Program-made: the position numbers and the translations under genes
Notes under the pieces: model-generated
Databases searched by the model: none
Seen by the model: the letters and a program-made list of their open reading frames with translations, nothing else
Told to the model about the DNA's origin: nothing
Shown here: positions 8,172-11,626 of the stretch, piece after piece
How the letters are laid out: each line of letters begins with the position of its first letter
How positions within the stretch are numbered: the first letter of the stretch is position 1
From: an uncultured Campylobacter sp.
GTDB lineage: Bacteria > Campylobacterota > Campylobacteria > Campylobacterales > Campylobacteraceae
Assembly: GCA_949294425.1 (NCBI GenBank)
Contig: CASFHJ010000114.1
Location: forward strand, 1-11,626
Direction: 5' to 3'
Length of the DNA stretch: 11,626 nt

Positions 8172-8174
8172 ACT
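8166..8174 (+). promoter_or_regulatory. Candidate cetAB promoter (extended -10)
   Basis: TGC-TAGACT is an extended -10-like element with four of six matches to TATAAT, mirror-placed to the sbmA element TGCTAGAAT. Transcription would start near 8181, leaving about 38 nt of leader before the TTG start. No convincing -35 is seen. Another, weaker reading would use TATGCT at 8164-8169. Confidence 0.35.
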
Positions 8175-8218
8175 TTTGCCCTTTAACAAAATTTAAAACT
8201 GGGGAGAGGATTTAGTTT

Positions 8219-9571
8219 TTGATTTTTATTATATTTATTGCTATTTTTGGCTTTATAGCCTCTTTTTTCTTAACATTTTACGTTTCAAGCATTTGTTTTG
8301 TCTTAGTTTTACTCTTAGCCTTATACCTTAGCTACAAGCAAAAAGCACAAAGAGATATTTTAGAAAAAATTTATCTTTTATCAAAGGAGCTTAAGGAGGG
8401 AAATTTTGACGGCAGGATTATCTACACCAAAGAAGCTGGTAAAAAACTAGCTGATATTTCAGATAATATTAACAACACCTTAGACGAGCTAGAAGCTTAT
8501 TTAAGAGAGATAAACACCTCTATAAGCTGTTCTCAAAAGGCAGAATTCTACCGCAAAGCCCTACCTCAAGGTTTAAAAGGCATTTTTGCTAATAATATAA
8601 TTTTCATAAACAAGGCTTTAGAAAATATAGAAAAAACCTCAAAAGATATATTTAAAAATGCACTTTCAAGAACTCTTATGAATTTAAGCCTTGGTAATCA
8701 AAACAAAGACCTATCTTCTATCTCATCGTCTTTAAATTCTGATATAAATACCATGAAAAATGTTTATGCCGTTGTTAAAGAAATTTCTACTGATACAGAT
8801 AAAAGCGCTAAAGATGTAGCCTCGCTTAAAGAGGTGCTTGTATCCTTAGCCCAAGTTTCAAATTCCAGCAAGGAAGCAGTTTCTGTCTTCGTGCAAAATT
8901 CTCAAAACATAAGCTCTATAGTATCAGCCATAAAAGATATTGCAGATCAAACAAATTTACTAGCTCTTAATGCAGCCATTGAAGCAGCACGTGCAGGCGA
9001 GCATGGACGCGGTTTTGCTGTGGTGGCTGATGAGGTGAGAATTTTAGCTGAAAGAGTGGAAAAATCAACCGCTGAAATTTCAGTGGCTATGAATACCATG
9101 CTACAAGAAATCAATATCATACAAAATGGTAGCGAGCAAGTTTTTAACATAGCAAGAGACTCAGAAGACAAGATAGAAAATTTAAGCAAGACCTTTGAAA
9201 GCTTTTCTACAAGCTCAATATCTCTTTCAAAGTCCTTTGAAGAATTCTCAAAAAGGCTTGTTTTATCGGTAGTTAAGATGGATCATATACTTTATAAATC
9301 AGACATATACCTAGCACTTAACGGAAGTAAGGATAAGCAGCTTGTAAATTCTCTTTCTAAGATAATGAGTGATGAGAATTTAAGCAAGGTTATCTTTGAG
9401 CTCATATCAAAAGATGAGCTAGAGCTAAATTCAAAGGCTATGCAAGAAAACGCACAAAAAGCCTTAGAGCTTTCAAGCAAGTATATAGATAAAAACACAC
9501 ATGATGAGATTATTCAAAGTGTTGAAAAGCTAGAGAACATATCTCATAAAATGCTTACTAAGTTACAATAA
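8219..9571 (+). CDS. cetA: CetA-like energy-taxis transducer (MCP signalling protein)
   Basis: Membrane-bound transducer that passes redox signals from CetB to the CheA/CheW array. The 450-residue protein opens with a hydrophobic stretch (residues 1-38) that can make two membrane passes with almost no periplasmic loop, so it has no external ligand domain. A HAMP-like region follows (about 41-95; KEGNFDGRI and ISDNINNTL), then a second helical module with [20 protein letters not shown] at 146-165, which I associate with epsilonproteobacterial receptors. The MCP hairpin tip is at about 237-284, including [18 protein letters not shown] and [12 protein letters not shown]. The C-terminus (about 353-448) looks like a degenerate CZB domain. 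The start is TTG: an in-frame TAG lies at 8213-8215, there is no early ATG, and GAGAGGA at 8204-8210 is eight bases upstream. cetB follows after 8 nt. Confidence 0.87.
   Translation: MIFIIFIAIFGFIASFFLTFYVSSICFVLVLLLALYLSYKQKAQRDILEKIYLLSKELKEGNFDGRIIYTKEAGKKLADISDNINNTLDELEAYLREINTSISCSQKAEFYRKALPQGLKGIFANNIIFINKALENIEKTSKDIFKNALSRTLMNLSLGNQNKDLSSISSSLNSDINTMKNVYAVVKEISTDTDKSAKDVASLKEVLVSLAQVSNSSKEAVSVFVQNSQNISSIVSAIKDIADQTNLLALNAAIEAARAGEHGRGFAVVADEVRILAERVEKSTAEISVAMNTMLQEINIIQNGSEQVFNIARDSEDKIENLSKTFESFSTSSISLSKSFEEFSKRLVLSVVKMDHILYKSDIYLALNGSKDKQLVNSLSKIMSDENLSKVIFELISKDELELNSKAMQENAQKALELSSKYIDKNTHDEIIQSVEKLENISHKMLTKLQ
9276..9564 (+). other. Degenerate CZB-like domain within CetA
   Basis: CetA residues about 353-448 follow the outline of a chemoreceptor zinc-binding (CZB) domain: [17 protein letters not shown] resembles the opening 'LDHxxwKxxxYxaL.G', and [13 protein letters not shown] resembles 'KAVHENAxKALEL', followed by a final amphipathic helix. 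The first His (His355) is present. The HxxCxxGxWY block is absent, and the HxxxH pair is replaced by Ser405 and Gln409, so zinc binding of the usual kind is unlikely. The comparison is with a remembered family pattern, not a computed alignment. Confidence 0.5.
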
Positions 9572-9579
9572 GGGAAAAA

Positions 9580-10074
9580 ATGCAAGAAATAAAACTAAGC
9601 GCTGATACTTTAATAACCTCAAAGACAAATTTAAAAGGCGAGATAAGCTACGCAAATCATGATTTTTTAAGATATGCCGGTTACAAGCACATAAAAGATG
9701 TGCTTAACAAACCACATAATATAGTTCGTCATAAAGATATGCCAAGGGCTGTTTTTAAATACCTTTGGGACTATATTAAAAATGGAGATGAAATTTTTGC
9801 CTTTGTTAAAAATTTATCTACAAATGGCGATTTTTACTGGGTTTTTGCAAATGTTACCCCTTCAAAAGATACAAATGGCAATGTTATAGGCTATTATTCT
9901 GTGCGTAGAAAACCAAATGAAAAAGCCCTAGCCATCATAAAAGAGCTTTACGCAAAGCTTTTAGACTTAGAGCAAAAAGAGGGGCTAAATAAAGCCTGTG
10001 AAGCCCTTGATGAGTATTGCAAGTCTCAAGGCAAAAGCTATAATGAGCTCATCTTTTCCCTACAAGCTATGTAA
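9580..10074 (+). CDS. cetB: CetB-like PAS redox sensor (Aer-type PAS domain)
   Basis: A 164-residue cytosolic protein that is the sensing half of a split aerotaxis receptor. Residues 1-112 form a PAS domain that lines up closely with the N-terminal PAS of E. coli Aer: KPHNIVRHKDMPRAVF (45-60) against Aer QPHNMVRHPDMPKAAF, then FVKN (75-78), NGDFYWVFAN (82-91) and IGYYSVR (103-109). Arg50, His51 and Asp53 occupy the places of Aer Arg57, His58 and Asp60, which are needed for FAD binding, and Trp63 matches Aer Trp70, so FAD is the expected cofactor. The remaining 50 residues look helical and may contact the CetA HAMP region. The protein has no membrane segment or signalling domain, so it must work through CetA, whose gene ends 8 nt upstream. 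TAAGGG overlaps the cetA stop and serves as ribosome binding site, five bases before the ATG. Confidence 0.9.
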   Translation: MQEIKLSADTLITSKTNLKGEISYANHDFLRYAGYKHIKDVLNKPHNIVRHKDMPRAVFKYLWDYIKNGDEIFAFVKNLSTNGDFYWVFANVTPSKDTNGNVIGYYSVRRKPNEKALAIIKELYAKLLDLEQKEGLNKACEALDEYCKSQGKSYNELIFSLQAM

Positions 10075-10090
10075 ATTTAACTCTCATTTT

Positions 10091-10106
10091 TGGAACGTTT
10101 ATTGCT
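10091..10106 (+). promoter_or_regulatory. Sigma-54 (RpoN) promoter of flgE
   Basis: TGGAAC-GTTTA-TTGCT matches the sigma-54 consensus TGGCAC-N5-TTGCW with exact spacing: GG at the -24 element and GC at the -12 element. The predicted start is near 10117. In campylobacters hook genes are transcribed by RpoN under the FlgS/FlgR two-component system, which agrees with the gene that follows. It lies 16 nt after the cetB stop with no terminator in between. I did not identify an upstream FlgR site. Confidence 0.87.
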
Positions 10107-10108
10107 TA

Positions 10109-10150
10109 TAAATCCTTAAATAAAAAAAGCAAGTTTTCATAAAGGATTTA
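10109..10150 (+). promoter_or_regulatory. Inverted repeat pairing with the flgE ribosome binding site
   Basis: TAAATCCTT (10109-10117) is the exact reverse complement of AAGGATTTA (10142-10150), with a 24-nt loop. The right arm contains the flgE Shine-Dalgarno AAGGA (10142-10146). The left arm lies before or at the predicted sigma-54 start (about 10117), so a hairpin could form only in RNA reading in from cetAB. The stem has only two G-C pairs. Confidence 0.4.
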
Positions 10151-10152
10151 CT

Positions 10153-11626
10153 ATGATGAAATCACTTTGGTCTGGTGTCTCTGGTCTTAGAGTTCATCAA
10201 ACAGGCATGGACGTTGAAGGTAATAATATAGCAAATGTTAATACCTATGGTTTTAAATACTCCCGTGTTAATTACAATACCTCCTTTTCTCAAACCATGG
10301 CAATAGCTACCTCTCCAGTAGGTAGCCTTGGCGGACAAAACGCTATGCAAGTAGGTCTTGGAGTGAGTGCAAACTCAACTATGCGTGTGCATTCTCAAGG
10401 CTCTATCACAGGCACTGACAGAAACTACGACATAGCCATAGAAGGTTCTGGATATTTCTTAGTATCAAATGATAATGGTAGAAATCACTACCTCACAAGA
10501 GACGGCTCTTTTAATGTGGACGCGGCTGGAAATTTCGTTACCACAAATGGCTATAAGGTTATGGGCTGGAATATGAATCAAGTTACAGGAGAGATAGATA
10601 CCTCAGTGCCAGTTCAGCCTATACAATGGGATCAGGATATGACAATCCCAGCAAATCCTAGCTCTGAGCTTTGGCTAAATGGGACCTTAAATTCAGGTAA
10701 TACAAACCTAGAACCAACAGAGGTAAGATCCATTTATAGCCTTGATTCAGTGCATGGTTTTAACTCCTCAACAGCAGCTATTGCAAATGAAAATAGCACA
10801 GCTACAAATCAGTTCTACACCACCTCAGACAATGCCCTAGAACTCACTGAAAAAGGAGTTGATATGGGTTCTGTCTTTGTAAATAATGGTAGCAATAAAT
10901 ACGATAGCCTAAATTTAAGAGAGGGTCAGGGCTTTTGGGTAAGCTTTGCTGACGCTGTTTATACTACGGGAGATACCTTTAATAATCAAGCTCCTGCTGT
11001 TTTTGATATAAATAATTTACAAACTCAACAAGGAGCTATTTACTGGGGAAATGTGCCCGGTCAGCCTGTAACTCTTGATATAACAATAAATGGAGTTCGC
11101 ATACAAAATAGCCAAATCACAAGCCTAGATCAGGCAATACAATACATAAACACCTTCACAAGCCCAACAGACACAAGAGCAGGCACGGGAGTAAGGGCTG
11201 TGGCAAAGCAAGATGGATCGGGCATACAGCTAATAAATACAAATAACGAGGGCGAAACTGATAATATGAAAAATATCAGCTTAACAATAAATGCGGCAAA
11301 TTCAGCTGGAGAAAGACACAGACTAGAGTATGATGCAAATGCTCAAAGCTTTACCACTGCTACTATAACTGCAGCAAACGTACAGGGTGGAACAATAAAT
11401 TCAAACTGGATAGCAGGAAATGAGGGTGCAGCAGCTACTGGTTTAACAAGAACAGTGCAAGTAATCACGGCTCATAAATACACCTACAGCTCTTCAGCCG
11501 CAGCCCTTACTGAGATGTATAACCCAGACTCTGGCATAGCCTTTGCTGGAACTACCGCTGGTAATCAAGTTGGAGATGGCACACAGCCTCTTGCTGATCC
11601 AGCTGAGGAAGCTTATAGACAGGCTC
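10153..11626 (+). CDS. flgE: Flagellar hook protein FlgE family, 3' partial
   Basis: Extracellular subunit of the flagellar hook, exported by the flagellar type III system, hence no signal peptide. The first 491 codons are in the window, open to the end. The N-terminal rod/hook motif is clear: SLWSGVSGLRVHQTGMDVEG (4-23) then NNIANVNTYGFK (24-35). DIAIEGSGYFLV (93-104) and YLTRDGSFNVDAAGNF (113-128) are the FlgE/F/G beta-domain signatures. From about residue 190 the sequence becomes the Ser/Thr/Asn-rich outer domains typical of the long (over 800-residue) Campylobacter hook protein, including a flagellin-IN-like segment at 311-361. There are two adjacent ATGs; the first, at 10153, is six bases after AAGGA (10142-10146) and gives the MM- start I recall for relatives. 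A sigma-54 promoter lies just upstream. The gene may be the one called flgE2 in some genomes. Confidence 0.94.
   Translation, partial: MMKSLWSGVSGLRVHQTGMDVEGNNIANVNTYGFKYSRVNYNTSFSQTMAIATSPVGSLGGQNAMQVGLGVSANSTMRVHSQGSITGTDRNYDIAIEGSGYFLVSNDNGRNHYLTRDGSFNVDAAGNFVTTNGYKVMGWNMNQVTGEIDTSVPVQPIQWDQDMTIPANPSSELWLNGTLNSGNTNLEPTEVRSIYSLDSVHGFNSSTAAIANENSTATNQFYTTSDNALELTEKGVDMGSVFVNNGSNKYDSLNLREGQGFWVSFADAVYTTGDTFNNQAPAVFDINNLQTQQGAIYWGNVPGQPVTLDITINGVRIQNSQITSLDQAIQYINTFTSPTDTRAGTGVRAVAKQDGSGIQLINTNNEGETDNMKNISLTINAANSAGERHRLEYDANAQSFTTATITAANVQGGTINSNWIAGNEGAAATGLTRTVQVITAHKYTYSSSAAALTEMYNPDSGIAFAGTTAGNQVGDGTQPLADPAEEAYRQA
11083..11235 (+). other. Flagellin-IN-like segment inside the hook protein
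   Basis: Hook residues 311-361 read ITINGVRIQ, then SLDQAIQYIN, then GTGVRAVAKQDGSGIQLIN. This order (ING, a helix ending in IN, then a GV.A strand and a final hydrophobic strand) is the pattern of the 'flagellin hook IN' motif of flagellins and FliD caps. Assignment is by pattern only. Confidence 0.5.

Noticed and set aside
10162-10350. Antisense open frame of 62 codons at the start of flgE
   Set aside because: It is opposite the highly conserved hook N-terminus and has no recognisable product.
1-11626. Defence island, mobile element or CRISPR array
   Set aside because: All genes are core metabolism, transport, chemotaxis or flagellar. There are no transposase or integrase genes, direct-repeat arrays or attachment-like repeats.

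Overview
The window looks like a piece of chromosome from a Campylobacter-type epsilonproteobacterium. The DNA is AT-rich, the genes are tightly packed and often overlap, and the products are those expected of that group: an overlapping prenyl synthase-hemA-proS-hemC-ubiD cluster, a split CetA/CetB energy-taxis receptor, and a large flagellar hook protein behind a sigma-54 promoter. The protein sequences fit the genus but do not fix the species. I saw no insertion sequence, prophage, CRISPR array, tRNA or rRNA.

Positions 1-6907 hold a six-gene + strand operon: a polyprenyl diphosphate synthase (5' end outside the window), hemA, proS, a small FxsA-like membrane protein, hemC and a UbiD-family decarboxylase. 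Every junction overlaps (1, 11, 8, 4 and 4 nt), so translation is probably coupled. hemA and hemC belong to haem synthesis. The prenyl synthase and the UbiD protein probably supply menaquinone, so the operon joins two routes that feed the respiratory chain. proS and the FxsA-like gene have no obvious pathway link.

An SbmA/BacA-family peptide transporter (6911-8080, - strand) converges on ubiD with a 3-nt gap. It is divergent from cetA across 138 nt (8081-8218) that contain a striking nested set of inverted repeats and two back-to-back candidate promoters. cetA (8219-9571) and cetB (9580-10074) form a two-gene energy-taxis unit. CetB carries an Aer-like FAD-binding PAS domain and CetA carries the membrane anchor, HAMP-like region and signalling hairpin. 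CetA ends in what I read as a degenerate zinc-binding CZB domain that has lost most of its ligands.

The last 1.5 kb is the first 491 codons of a FlgE-type hook protein, which runs off the window. Its sigma-54 promoter (10091-10106) is very close to consensus. An inverted repeat pairs its ribosome binding site with bases just upstream of the predicted transcription start, so read-through RNA from cetAB could have a masked start while sigma-54 RNA would not.

I did not find a clearly new multi-gene system. The most useful leads are the flgE leader repeat, the symmetric sbmA/cetA divergent region, the degenerate CZB domain of CetA, and a flagellin-IN-like segment inside the hook protein. No intergenic stretch exceeds 300 bases.
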